This document shows positions 10,680 through 20,914 of a stretch of 64,000 nt of DNA, one piece after another. Position 1 is the stretch's first letter. Each line of letters starts with the position of its first letter. The notes under the pieces are model-generated. The model made no database searches, had not been told where the DNA came from, and saw only the letters and a program-made list of their open reading frames with translations. Made by a program: the position numbers and the translations under genes. Origin of the DNA: Endomicrobium sp. Its GTDB lineage: Bacteria; Elusimicrobiota; Endomicrobiia; Endomicrobiales; Endomicrobiaceae. The stretch lies in NCBI GenBank assembly GCA_031273925.1, contig JAISQW010000001.1, forward strand, positions 113,944 to 177,943. Reading direction: 5' to 3'.

Positions 10680-10940
10680 ATGATATATAAAAAGAGTGAA
10701 GTGGTTGAACAATACAGATTGCACGTAGTTGATACTGGTTCGACTGAAATTCAGATTGCTCTTCTTACTACTAGGATTAATTATCTTTCTAATCATTTTA
10801 AGAAGTCACCAAAAGATTTTGCTTCGCGTGTTGGATTTTTAAAAATGATAGGTAAAAGGAGAAGATTATTAAATTATATAAAAAAACATAATGCAACAAG
10901 ATATTTTTCTATATTAAAAAAATTAAATCTTAGAAAATAA
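10680..10940 (+). CDS. rpsO: 30S ribosomal protein S15
   Basis: HVVDTGSTEIQIALLTTRINYLSNHFKKSPKDFASRVGFLKMIGKRRRLLNYI; precedes pnp. Confidence 0.95.
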   Translation: MIYKKSEVVEQYRLHVVDTGSTEIQIALLTTRINYLSNHFKKSPKDFASRVGFLKMIGKRRRLLNYIKKHNATRYFSILKKLNLRK

Positions 10941-10971
10941 AATTATAATGATGTTATAGAGGAGTTAGAAT

Positions 10972-13056
10972 GTGGAGTATTTTCAGAAAGAAATAGAAAT
11001 TTCCGATAAAAAAATTATCATCGAACTTGGTAAAACAGCTAAACAAGCAAACGGTTCATGTATTATAAGATTTGGTGATACAACAGTTTTGGTTGTTGCA
11101 GTTGCTTCGATAGATCGTAAAGTTGATATAGATTTTATGCCTTTAACAGTTGATTATAGAGAAAGAACTTATGCTGCTGGAAAAATTCCTGGTGGATTTT
11201 TTAAAAGAGAAGCTAGACCAAAGGACAGTGAAATTTTGATAAGTAGACTTATAGATAGGAGTATTAGGCCAATTTTTCCTAAATATTGGAAAAACGATAC
11301 ATATATATCTGCTGTTGTTTTATCTCATGATGGAGAAAATAGTTCCGATATTATAGCTATTTTGGGAGCATCAATTGCATTATATACATCAGATTTGCCT
11401 TTTAGTATACCAATAGCTTCTGTAAGAATAGGAAAAATAAATAACAAATTTGTTGTAAATCCATCAATTTCTAGTCAAAAAACATCAAGTACATTAGACT
11501 TAGTTGTAAGTGGTACTGAAAGTGCTATAACAATGGTTGAAGCTGGAGCGTATGAAATTTCAGAATCTGAAATGCTTGAAGCTTTGGATATTGCAAAGGA
11601 AACAATACAAAAAATATGTATTTTTCAAAAATCTTTACCTGTTTTTAAAACTAAAAAAGTAATTGATGAATCTATACAAGAAAATTATGCAATCAAAGAA
11701 GATATTGAGACAGTTATAATGTCAGAAGCTAAAGATTTTTTAAATTTAAACAAAATAAATAATGACAAAATAAAATTGTGGAATATTTTTAAAAGTGATA
11801 CACTTCAAAAGTTTATACAAAAATATCCAGAGAAGTCTTTATTTGAAATTAATGATATTTTTGAGAGAGTTTTTTCTAGATTAATGAGAGAATTTATTTT
11901 AAATAAAAAGATTCGTATGGATGGTCGTGAATTAAAAGAAGTAAGATCTATAGCTTGTGAAATTGATGTACTTCCTAGAGTGCATGGTTCAAGTTTGTTT
12001 ACAAGAGGTCAAACGCAAGTTTTAGCTACTGTAACATTAGGTACACCATGTGATATGCAAACTATGGATGAACTTACAGATGAGTATAAAGAGTCATTTA
12101 TGCTTCATTATAATTTCCCTGGTTTTGCTACTGGGGAACCCAGAGGTGAAAAATCAGTTAGTAGAAGAGAAATTGGACATGGTAATTTAGCTAAAAAAGC
12201 TTTAAGACCTATTTTACCTGATAAATGTGATTTTGAATATACTATAAGAATAGTATCAGACGTTTTAGAATCTAATGGATCATCATCAATGGCATCTGTT
12301 TGTGGTGGATCTCTTGCTCTGTTTAATGCTGGTATACCTGTAAAATCAAGTTGTGCTGGTATTGCTATGGGTCTTATAAAAGAAAATGAAAAATATGTTA
12401 TATTGACAGATATTAATGGATTAGAAGATCATTTTGGTGATATGGATCTTAAAGTTGCTGGTACAAGAAAAGGTATTACTGCACTTCAGATGGATATTAA
12501 AATTTCAGGTATTACAACTGAAATTTTAATGCAGGTTCTTTGCCAAGCAAAACTGGGAAGATTTTTTATATTAGATAAAATGGATGAATTAATTTTGGTT
12601 CCAAAAAATAATCTTTCAACTTTTGCTCCACGCATGGTAACTCTATCTATATCACCTGATAAAATAGGTGAACTTATAGGACCTGGTGGAAAGAATATAA
12701 GAAAATTGCAAGACGAATATAATGTTAAAATAGATATTGATGAGATGGGTAAAGTTTTTATTTCTGGTTTTAATTCAGATGATGTTAATGCTACAAAAGA
12801 ATATGTTGAAGCTATTATGGTAGAAGCTGTAGTTGGGGCTATATATGATGCAAAAATTACAAAAATAATGATATTTGGAGCCTTTGCAGAAATTTTACCA
12901 GGCAAAGAAGGTTTGATACATATTTCTCAATTATCAAATCATCATACAAAAAGAGTAAAAGATGTTGTAAAAGAAGGTGATATAGTCAAAGTAAAGGTGA
13001 TAGAAATAGATAAACAAGGTAGAATAAACTTAAGTATTAAAGCAGTTAGTTGTTAA
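10972..13056 (+). CDS. pnp: Polyribonucleotide nucleotidyltransferase (PNPase)
   Basis: Two RNase PH domains, KH (GPGGKNIRKLQ) and S1 domains; rpsO-pnp order; GTG start after GAGGAG. Confidence 0.97.
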   Translation: MEYFQKEIEISDKKIIIELGKTAKQANGSCIIRFGDTTVLVVAVASIDRKVDIDFMPLTVDYRERTYAAGKIPGGFFKREARPKDSEILISRLIDRSIRPIFPKYWKNDTYISAVVLSHDGENSSDIIAILGASIALYTSDLPFSIPIASVRIGKINNKFVVNPSISSQKTSSTLDLVVSGTESAITMVEAGAYEISESEMLEALDIAKETIQKICIFQKSLPVFKTKKVIDESIQENYAIKEDIETVIMSEAKDFLNLNKINNDKIKLWNIFKSDTLQKFIQKYPEKSLFEINDIFERVFSRLMREFILNKKIRMDGRELKEVRSIACEIDVLPRVHGSSLFTRGQTQVLATVTLGTPCDMQTMDELTDEYKESFMLHYNFPGFATGEPRGEKSVSRREIGHGNLAKKALRPILPDKCDFEYTIRIVSDVLESNGSSSMASVCGGSLALFNAGIPVKSSCAGIAMGLIKENEKYVILTDINGLEDHFGDMDLKVAGTRKGITALQMDIKISGITTEILMQVLCQAKLGRFFILDKMDELILVPKNNLSTFAPRMVTLSISPDKIGELIGPGGKNIRKLQDEYNVKIDIDEMGKVFISGFNSDDVNATKEYVEAIMVEAVVGAIYDAKITKIMIFGAFAEILPGKEGLIHISQLSNHHTKRVKDVVKEGDIVKVKVIEIDKQGRINLSIKAVSC

Positions 13057-13088
13057 TAATATTTTAAATCTAACATTAAATTTTATAT

Positions 13089-13529
13089 ATGATTGATATC
13101 CAAAAAGATAAAGTAAAAACTTTATATGAAGTAATGAAAGATGATGAAATTCAAGAACTTGAAGTAGTTAATTCTGGTGAATATAGTATTTATATAAAAC
13201 GTAAATGTAATAAAAATGCAGATGATTCTGATTTGTATAATCGTCAACATTTAAAAGCACAAGAAAAATTAGATAAAAAAAAGATAACAACGGAAACTAT
13301 AAAATCACCAATAGCTGGTATCTTTTATGCATCATCAACATTATCATATCATATATCTACAAAAGAAGGAGATATTGTTGAAGTCGGTAAAACTTTATGT
13401 ATAATTGAAGCGATGAAGGCAATGAATGAAATAAAAGCTACTTCTAAAGTAATGATATTAAAAATATTATCAAAAAGTGGTGAATTTGTAACTGAAGGAC
13501 AAGACTTATTTGAAGTTGAAAAATTGTAA
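13089..13529 (+). CDS. accB: Biotin carboxyl carrier protein of acetyl-CoA carboxylase
   Basis: C-terminal biotinyl domain with IIEAMKAMNEIKA. Confidence 0.88.
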   Translation: MIDIQKDKVKTLYEVMKDDEIQELEVVNSGEYSIYIKRKCNKNADDSDLYNRQHLKAQEKLDKKKITTETIKSPIAGIFYASSTLSYHISTKEGDIVEVGKTLCIIEAMKAMNEIKATSKVMILKILSKSGEFVTEGQDLFEVEKL

Positions 13530-13538
13530 CTTTTCAAA

Positions 13539-15572
13539 GTGAAAAAATACAAAAATCAAAAAAATATTACAATAAATATAAAGAAAGTTATTTTTTTATG
13601 TTTTATAACAGTATTAACTTTTTTTATATTTATTGTGCCAAGTAAAGTTGGAGTGATAGGTAGAACGTTTTATGTTATTTTATTTTTTTTGTTTGGAACA
13701 ACATCATATGTTTTACCATTTATATTTTCTTGGTTTTGCTTTATACATGTTATAAAAAATCCACAAAGTGTGTTAACATTAATAGGAAAATTTGATTTTA
13801 TATGGTCAACTATTTGGTTAATCTTATTGTCTGTATTTATTGAATCTATACATTTTATATTTAAATTGAGAATTTATGGTGGTATTATCGGATTGAAATT
13901 ATTTACTTTTCTTAAAGAGCTTTTTGGTATTTGGTTTGTTTTTTTTGTAATTATTACTGCACTTATAATTTTATGTATAAAATTCTTAAAAAATTTAAAT
14001 AAATTTTTTATACAAAAACCTCAGAATAATTTTGAGATAACACATCCAAATCCAAAATTATCTTCTAAAATTTTAAAACGTAATCAACAAGAAAAATATT
14101 TAACTTCTTCTAATGCAGTATCTAAAAAAAATATTAATAATATTAAATATGAACTTCCTTCTGTTAATTTATTACATAACGTTCCTTTACAAAGTTTTAC
14201 AAAAAATAAATCTTTAAGAATGGCAACACTTTTAAAAAAAACTCTTGCAGATTTTAATATTAGGGCAGAAATTCAAAATATTATACACGGCCCAATTGTA
14301 ACAAGGTATGATTTGGTTTTGGCACCTGGGACAAGAATACAAAGTATAGTAAATATTTCAGATAATATTTCATTAATAATGCGTACATCATCTATAAGAA
14401 TTATTCCTATACCAGAAAAAGCTGTTGTTGGTATAGAAGTATCTAATCATTCAAAAATTTTTGTAAGATTAAAAGAAATTTTTGAAAGTAGTGTTTTTAA
14501 AAATTCAGAATCTCTTCTTACTTTGGCTTTGGGAAAAACAATAGATGGATTTACTTATGTAACTAATTTAACTTTAATGCCACACATTTTAATAGCTGGT
14601 GCTACTGGTACTGGTAAAAGTATGGCGCTACATGCAATAATACTCTCTATTTTATATAAAGCTCGTCCAGATGAAGTAAAATTTATACTTATTGATCCAA
14701 AACGTGTTGAAATGACAATATATAAAAATATTCCACATTTATATAATCCTTGTGTAAAAGCTGATTTAGCGAATGTTATAACATCTCCAAAAGAAGCTGT
14801 AATGGTATTAAAAAAACTTGTTAAAGTAATGGAAGAAAGATATGTTAAATTTTCAAAAGTTATGGCAAAAAATATTGAAATTTATAATAATAAAATGGCA
14901 AAAAATAGTGGTGATAAAGAATTTTATATTGTAGTAATAATAGACGAATTATCTGATTTGATACTTACAATGCGAAAAGAAATAGAATGTTATATACAAC
15001 GTTTAGCACAAATGTCAAGAGCAGTTGGAATACATTTAATTCTCGCTACACAAAGACCTTCAGTTAATGTTATAACTGGTGTTATTAAAGCTAATTTCCC
15101 ATCTAGATTATCACTGAAAACTACATCTAAAATTGATTCAAGAATAATTTTAGATACGCTTGGTGCTGAATCATTAATTGGAAATGGTGATATGTTATTT
15201 TTACCTACTGGCAAAACACAGCCTATACATCTTCAAGGAGTTTATATTTCATCGGCAGAAATAGATGATATTATATCATTTATAAATAATCAAAATTTTC
15301 CAAATTCATATAATGTAATTATTGAACATAATATGAAAAATAATTTTGATGATAATGAAAAAATAACAAAAGATTTGATTTTTTCTTTAAAACTTATAAA
15401 TGAACGTAAACGAATATCTCAAGATTTACTGAGAGCGAATTTAGGCAGTTCTGCAAAAGCAACAAATATATTAAGTATTCTTGAAACAAAAGGCTTTGTA
15501 TTTAAACCTAATGGTATGAATAAATGGTGTATAAATTTTGATAAGGTAAAAGCATTTTTATCAAAATTGTAA
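13539..15572 (+). CDS. ftsK: DNA translocase FtsK/SpoIIIE
   Basis: N-terminal TM helices, GATGTGKSMALHA Walker A, IDELSDLI, C-terminal gamma-like winged helix (ISQDLLRANLGSSAKATNILSILETKGFV). Confidence 0.93.
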   Translation: MKKYKNQKNITINIKKVIFLCFITVLTFFIFIVPSKVGVIGRTFYVILFFLFGTTSYVLPFIFSWFCFIHVIKNPQSVLTLIGKFDFIWSTIWLILLSVFIESIHFIFKLRIYGGIIGLKLFTFLKELFGIWFVFFVIITALIILCIKFLKNLNKFFIQKPQNNFEITHPNPKLSSKILKRNQQEKYLTSSNAVSKKNINNIKYELPSVNLLHNVPLQSFTKNKSLRMATLLKKTLADFNIRAEIQNIIHGPIVTRYDLVLAPGTRIQSIVNISDNISLIMRTSSIRIIPIPEKAVVGIEVSNHSKIFVRLKEIFESSVFKNSESLLTLALGKTIDGFTYVTNLTLMPHILIAGATGTGKSMALHAIILSILYKARPDEVKFILIDPKRVEMTIYKNIPHLYNPCVKADLANVITSPKEAVMVLKKLVKVMEERYVKFSKVMAKNIEIYNNKMAKNSGDKEFYIVVIIDELSDLILTMRKEIECYIQRLAQMSRAVGIHLILATQRPSVNVITGVIKANFPSRLSLKTTSKIDSRIILDTLGAESLIGNGDMLFLPTGKTQPIHLQGVYISSAEIDDIISFINNQNFPNSYNVIIEHNMKNNFDDNEKITKDLIFSLKLINERKRISQDLLRANLGSSAKATNILSILETKGFVFKPNGMNKWCINFDKVKAFLSKL

Positions 15573-15633
15573 ATAATAAATTTACTTTTTTAACGATAAT
15601 TACTACAAATAATTTAAATATTTTTTAATAAAA

Positions 15634-16215
15634 ATGAACTTAGCAAATAAACTTACTATAATAAGAATATGCATAATTCCATTTTATGTTTTATTTATTG
15701 AACTTAATACGTTTTATAGTAACGTATTTGCATTGATTCTTTTTTGTATTGCATCTGTAACTGATTTTTTTGATGGACATATAGCTAGAAAAAATAAAAT
15801 TACTACATCATTAGGTATATTTTTAGATCCAATTGCTGATAAATTATTAATATCTGCAGCTTTTATATGTTTTGTTGGTATTCCAGTTCTTGGTATTGCA
15901 TCTTGGATGGTTATTACGATTGTATCTAGAGAAATTTTAATTGTAGGTCTTCGTTCTTTTGCAGCTTATAAAAATATAATAGTCCCAGCTGAACAATTAG
16001 GAAAAATTAAAACTACTCTTCAAACTATTGTAATAGTAATAATTATGATGGTTTTAATATTAGATATATATCTAATAACACCTAATAATCATAAAGACAT
16101 TATATTAGTATATATATTAAAAAAAATACCATTTTGGTTAACTCTTTTTACAACAATTTTTACATTCTTTTCTGGTATAAGTTATATATTAAAATATAAG
16201 AAAATATTACAATGA
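15634..16215 (+). CDS. pgsA: CDP-diacylglycerol-glycerol-3-phosphate 3-phosphatidyltransferase
   Basis: CDP-alcohol phosphatidyltransferase motif DFFDGHIARKNKITTSLGIFLDPIADK. Confidence 0.92.
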   Translation: MNLANKLTIIRICIIPFYVLFIELNTFYSNVFALILFCIASVTDFFDGHIARKNKITTSLGIFLDPIADKLLISAAFICFVGIPVLGIASWMVITIVSREILIVGLRSFAAYKNIIVPAEQLGKIKTTLQTIVIVIIMMVLILDIYLITPNNHKDIILVYILKKIPFWLTLFTTIFTFFSGISYILKYKKILQ

Positions 16216-16685
16216 AAAGAATAATAGTGTTTTTTTCATCTGGATTTTATATAGGATATATAAAATTTGCTTCAGGTACATTTGGTAGTTTACTTGGCCT
16301 TTTGTTTTGGATTTTATTTGTACAGTGTAACACATATAGTTATCATTTTTTATATCTTGGAGGAATATTTATATTTTCTATTTTACTTTCTTATATAGCT
16401 GAAAAAGTTTATGATGTTAAAGATGATTGTAAAATAATCATAGATGAAATTTGTGGATTATGGTTTGCCTTAGCATTTTTACCAAAAAATTTTTATTTTT
16501 TGACTACAGGTTTTTTGGTTTTTAGGTTATTTGATATAACAAAACCTTTTTTTATAAAAACATCTCAAAAATTGAATGGAGGATTTGGAATAGTAATAGA
16601 TGATGTGTTAGCAGGAATTTTAACAAATATAGTATTGCATTTTAGTAAAATAATATACTATAAATATAAGCAATTATTTTTTTAA
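16212..16685 (+). CDS. pgpA: Phosphatidylglycerophosphatase A
   Basis: ASGTFGSLLG, IIIDEICGLWFAL, RLFDITKPFFI, GGFGIVIDDVLAG; overlaps pgsA stop. Confidence 0.88.
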   Translation: MKRIIVFFSSGFYIGYIKFASGTFGSLLGLLFWILFVQCNTYSYHFLYLGGIFIFSILLSYIAEKVYDVKDDCKIIIDEICGLWFALAFLPKNFYFLTTGFLVFRLFDITKPFFIKTSQKLNGGFGIVIDDVLAGILTNIVLHFSKIIYYKYKQLFF

Positions 16686-16717
16686 AAAAATATATAAATA
16701 AGGGAATTTTAAAAATT

Positions 16718-17341
16718 ATGTTAAAAATTCATAAAATAATATCCGGAAATTTAGAAGAAAATTGTTATGTGATTTATGATTCAAAAACTTTAAATTCAAT
16801 GATTATAGATCCTGGAGAAAACGGTCACCAGATTATTTCAGAAATTAAAAAAAATGGATTCAAACCAGAAATTATTATTAATACTCATGGTCACTATGAC
16901 CATATATTTTCTGATGATAAAATACGTTCTGAATTTAAAATCCCATTAGCCATACATAAAAATGAAACTTCAATGCTTTATGACACTTATAAAAATGGAT
17001 CTAAAATATTTGGATCACCTTTAATTATTAAAAAACCCGATATTTTATTTGAATTTGAACAAAAAGTAAAATTATCTTTTGCAACTTTTAAAGTCATACA
17101 TACTCCAGGCCATACAAAAGGCAGTATATGTTTACTGTTTAAAAACTTTTTAATTACGGGTGATACTATATTCGCTGGTACAATAGGTAGAACAGATCTG
17201 TATGATGGTAATAATGAAGAAATGATGAAATCTATTTTTAAATTAAAAATGATAAAACCATCTAATGTTGATATTTATCCTGGTCATGGACAAAAAACAA
17301 ATTTATCAAACGAATTAAAATATAATGTATATTTAAAGTAA
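16718..17341 (+). CDS. Metallo-beta-lactamase fold hydrolase (glyoxalase II-like)
   Basis: NTHGHYDHIFSD, HTPGHTKGSICL, TGDTIFAGTIGRTDL, PGHG. Confidence 0.85.
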   Translation: MLKIHKIISGNLEENCYVIYDSKTLNSMIIDPGENGHQIISEIKKNGFKPEIIINTHGHYDHIFSDDKIRSEFKIPLAIHKNETSMLYDTYKNGSKIFGSPLIIKKPDILFEFEQKVKLSFATFKVIHTPGHTKGSICLLFKNFLITGDTIFAGTIGRTDLYDGNNEEMMKSIFKLKMIKPSNVDIYPGHGQKTNLSNELKYNVYLK

Positions 17342-18447
17342 TGAATAAAAAAATAAAAACACCTTACTATATTATTGATGAAAATAAATTGCTAAATAAT
17401 CTCAAAAAAATAGAATATATAAAAACTAATAGTGGAGCTAAATTAGTTTTAGCGTTAAAATGTTTTTCTACACTTGCAGTTTTTGATTTAATGAGTAAAT
17501 ATATGGATGGTACAACAAGTAGTTCATTGTACGAAGCAAAACTTGGCTATGATTATTTCGGCAAAGAAACTCATGTGTTTAGTGTAGCATATTGTGAAAA
17601 TGACATTGAAATATTAAAAAGTATTTGCAGTAAAATTATATTTAATTCTATCTCACAACTTAACATATTTTACAACAAAGTAAAACATGTTAAATTAGGT
17701 CTTAGAATAAATCCTGGTTTTGGTTTTTCACAATTTGATTTGGCTAATTCTACAAGAAAGTATTCTAGACTTGGTGTAACATCTGAAAATGAAATAATAT
17801 CTGTTTTAAATAAAATAAGCGGAGTAATGTTTCATTATAACTGTGAAAATGACAATTTTAAAATTTTTGAATATATGTTTGATAAAATAATTGTGAAATA
17901 TGAACAAATTTTCAAAAAAATTAAATGGGTTAGTTTTGGTGGTGGATTATATTTTACAAAAGAGAAATATCCATTAGATAAATTTTGTGAAAAACTAGAG
18001 AATTTTAGTAAAAAATATAATATTCAAGTTTATTTAGAACCTGGCGAATCATCAATTTTAAACATTGGTGAACTTGTGACAACTGTTTTAGATATTGTTA
18101 AAAATGTTAAAAATATTGCAATTGTTGATGCATCTATTGAGGCCCATATGCCTGATTTACTTATATATAGAACATCTGCAAAAATTGATGCAAAAAGTGG
18201 TAAAAATGAATATATTATTGCTGGAAATTCTTGCCTTGCAGGTGATATTTTTGGAAAATATAAATTATCACGTAAACTTAAAATTGGTAGTATAATACGT
18301 TTTATCGATGCTGCTGGATATACAATAGTTAAAAAAAATTGGTTCAATGGTGTTGCTATGCCATCAATTATTATTAAAAGACTTAACGGAAAAATAGAAA
18401 TGGTAAGAAAATTTTCATATTATGATTTTTTAAAAAATTTATCATAA
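17341..18447 (+). CDS. nspC: Carboxynorspermidine/carboxyspermidine decarboxylase
   Basis: Alanine-racemase-fold decarboxylase: LVLALKCFST, MFHYNCEN, VSFGGGLYFTKEKYP, YLEPGES; paired with lys1-like dehydrogenase. Confidence 0.87.
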   Translation: MNKKIKTPYYIIDENKLLNNLKKIEYIKTNSGAKLVLALKCFSTLAVFDLMSKYMDGTTSSSLYEAKLGYDYFGKETHVFSVAYCENDIEILKSICSKIIFNSISQLNIFYNKVKHVKLGLRINPGFGFSQFDLANSTRKYSRLGVTSENEIISVLNKISGVMFHYNCENDNFKIFEYMFDKIIVKYEQIFKKIKWVSFGGGLYFTKEKYPLDKFCEKLENFSKKYNIQVYLEPGESSILNIGELVTTVLDIVKNVKNIAIVDASIEAHMPDLLIYRTSAKIDAKSGKNEYIIAGNSCLAGDIFGKYKLSRKLKIGSIIRFIDAAGYTIVKKNWFNGVAMPSIIIKRLNGKIEMVRKFSYYDFLKNLS

Positions 18448-18473
18448 ATAATATTTAGAGGTTTACAAAAAAA

Positions 18474-19688
18474 ATGCAAAAAAACATACTTATTGTTGGG
18501 GCAGGTGGTGTATCACATGTTGCGTCTCATAAACTTGCACAAAATAATGATTTATTTAAGAATATTTATTTAGCTTCGCGTTCAATTGAAAATTGTAAAC
18601 AAATATTACTTAGTATAGAACGTAAAAAAAATTATAAAAATCCTTCTAAAAAAATTACAATTATTGAGATTAATGCTTTTGATATAAAAAAAATGATAAA
18701 ATTGATAAGAGACTTAAAGATTTCAATTACTATAAATTTAGCCTCTGCATTTTGTAATATGTCTATTTTGGAAGCCTGTATAGAAACAGGATCAGCTTAT
18801 ATAGATACAGCTATTCATGAGGATCCGGATAAAGTATGCGAAGATCCACCATGGTATGCAAATTACGAATGGAAACATAAAAATCGCTGTAAAAATAGTA
18901 GAATAACAGCAATTTTAGGTGTTGGATTTGATCCTGGTGTTGTAAATGCTTATGTAGCATATGCAAAAAATCATCTTTTAGATATTATAGATACAATAGA
19001 CATAATGGATGTAAATGCTGGAAAACATGATAAGTATTTCGCTACAAATTTTGACCCAGAAATTAATTTCAGAGAATTTGCTAAAGTTTGGGTATGGATA
19101 AATAAACAGTGGGTATGTATACCTGTTCATTCAGAGAAAAAAATATATAACTTCCCTGTTATAGGTAATCATACTATATATTTAACAGGGCATGATGAAA
19201 TTCATTCTCTTTCACAAAATATCGATGCAAACTCAATAAGGTTTTGGATGGGATTTAGTGATCATTATTTAAATTGTTTTAATGTACTTAAAAATACTGG
19301 ATTATTATCAGAAAAGCCTATTAAAACTTCTGAGGGTATTGAAGTAATACCTTTAAAAGTTGTTAAAGCTTGTCTTCCAAATCCAAAAACTTTAGCTCCA
19401 ACTTATAAAGGTGATACTTGTATAGGAGTTTTAATTGCAGGTAAAAAAAATTTTTATAACAAGCAATTTTTTATATACAATGTATCCAATCATGAAGCAT
19501 GTTATAAAGAAGTTGAAGCACAGGCTATAAGTTATACAGCTGGTGTTCCTGCTGCAACTGCAGCAATTTTAATTGCCAAAGGTGTTTGGGATGTTAAAAA
19601 AATGGTAAATGTTGAAGAACTTTTTGTTGACCCATTTATTGATTTACTCGAAATATTAGGTATAAAAACAGAAATAATTAGTATTTGA
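18474..19688 (+). CDS. Saccharopine dehydrogenase-family protein, likely carboxynorspermidine dehydrogenase
   Basis: N-terminal ILIVGAGGVSHVASHKLAQN Rossmann motif; adjacency to nspC. Confidence 0.85.
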   Translation: MQKNILIVGAGGVSHVASHKLAQNNDLFKNIYLASRSIENCKQILLSIERKKNYKNPSKKITIIEINAFDIKKMIKLIRDLKISITINLASAFCNMSILEACIETGSAYIDTAIHEDPDKVCEDPPWYANYEWKHKNRCKNSRITAILGVGFDPGVVNAYVAYAKNHLLDIIDTIDIMDVNAGKHDKYFATNFDPEINFREFAKVWVWINKQWVCIPVHSEKKIYNFPVIGNHTIYLTGHDEIHSLSQNIDANSIRFWMGFSDHYLNCFNVLKNTGLLSEKPIKTSEGIEVIPLKVVKACLPNPKTLAPTYKGDTCIGVLIAGKKNFYNKQFFIYNVSNHEACYKEVEAQAISYTAGVPAATAAILIAKGVWDVKKMVNVEELFVDPFIDLLEILGIKTEIISI

Positions 19689-19691
19689 ATT

Positions 19692-19719
19692 ATGTCCGAT
19701 AATATATATTATGTTAAGT
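19692..19719 (+). other. dif: Candidate dif (XerC/XerD recombination) site at chromosome terminus
   Basis: ATGTCCGATAA-TATATA-TTATGTTAAGT; right (XerD) arm matches E. coli dif TTATGTTAAAT at 10/11, inner left arm ATAA matches; sits at the gene-polarity switch. Confidence 0.8.
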
Positions 19720-19777
19720 TGTGAAATATTTGTAAGCTTATAAATACAAAAATAACATTCATTTATTTGTTAATAAT

Positions 19778-19825
19778 AAAAAAATACAAACATAATAAAG
19801 TTATTTATTATGTTTGTATTTTTTT
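19778..19825. terminator. Bidirectional intrinsic terminator between convergent genes
   Basis: Perfect 22-bp arms AAAAAAATACAAACATAATAAA / TTTATTATGTTTGTATTTTTTT, 4-nt loop GTTA, T tracts on both strands. Confidence 0.85.
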
Positions 19826-19879
19826 ATATTTAAAAACATGCATTTTATATTTAATATTAATATATTACTTTAAAAAAAA

Positions 19880-20914
19880 TTAAACATATTTTCTCTTTAT
19901 AAGAGTTTCTGCAATTTGTACAGCATTTAAAGCTGCACCTTTTAAAAGGTTATCAGATACAACCCATAAAACAAAAGCTCTGTTACTATTAATAGAAATA
20001 TCAGATCTAATTCTTCCTACATATGTCACTTCTTTATTTTCTGAAAATATAGGCATAGGATATTTCTCATTTTTAGGGTCATCTAAAAGACAAACACCAT
20101 TAGTTCTAGCTAATAATTCTTTTACTTTAGATAATGAAATAACTTTTTTTGTTTCAATCCATATACTTTCAGAATGCGAACGAAATACCGGGACCCTTAC
20201 GCATGTAGCACTAATTCCTATTGAGTCATCATTTAAAATTTTTCTTGTTTCATTTTTTATTTTCATTTCTTCTTTTGTATATCCATTTTTAGTAAAAATA
20301 TCTATTTGTGGTATTAAATTAAAAGCTATTTGATATTTAAATTTATCAAATTCAGTAATACATATATTTTTATTTTTAAGCCATATTTTGGTTTGTTTTA
20401 TTAGTTCATTAATCCCTCTTTGACCAGCTCCTGATACAGACTGATATGTTGAAACGACAATTCTTTTTATACTTGCAAAATCATGTAATGGTTTTAAAAC
20501 TAATACCATTTGAATTGTTGAACAATTTGGATTTGCAATAAGTTTTTTGTTTTTATTTAAAACATATTCATTTACCTCAGGAACTACAAGAGGAATATTC
20601 TTATCCATTCTCCATGCATTAGAATTATCTATAACAAAACTATTTTCTTTAATAAAAATAGGAATAAATTGTTTTGCTATTTTTGTTCCAGCACTAAAAA
20701 TAGCAATATCTATTCCTTTTCCACTTTCTCTTGTGAGTAATTTAACTTTTATCTCCCTTGAATTAAATATTAATTTTTTACCAACGGAATTTTTTGAAGC
20801 AAAAAAATCAATCGATAAAATAGGAAAATTTCTTTTTTCAAGCAATTTTATTATTTCAAGTCCGACAGCACCAGTAGCACCAATAATAGCTATTTTATAT
20901 TTTTTTTTATTCAT
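19880..20914 (-). CDS. asd: Aspartate-semialdehyde dehydrogenase
   Basis: KIAIIGATGAVGLEIIKLLE, NPNCSTIQMV catalytic Cys, STYQSVSGAGQRGI. Confidence 0.94.
   Translation of the reverse strand: MNKKKYKIAIIGATGAVGLEIIKLLEKRNFPILSIDFFASKNSVGKKLIFNSREIKVKLLTRESGKGIDIAIFSAGTKIAKQFIPIFIKENSFVIDNSNAWRMDKNIPLVVPEVNEYVLNKNKKLIANPNCSTIQMVLVLKPLHDFASIKRIVVSTYQSVSGAGQRGINELIKQTKIWLKNKNICITEFDKFKYQIAFNLIPQIDIFTKNGYTKEEMKIKNETRKILNDDSIGISATCVRVPVFRSHSESIWIETKKVISLSKVKELLARTNGVCLLDDPKNEKYPMPIFSENKEVTYVGRIRSDISINSNRAFVLWVVSDNLLKGAALNAVQIAETLIKRKYV

Noticed and set aside
16058-16077. 20-bp AT-only-type palindrome TATTAGATATATATCTAATA in pgsA
   Set aside because: Simple AT-rich alternation in a transmembrane coding region; plausible by composition alone.
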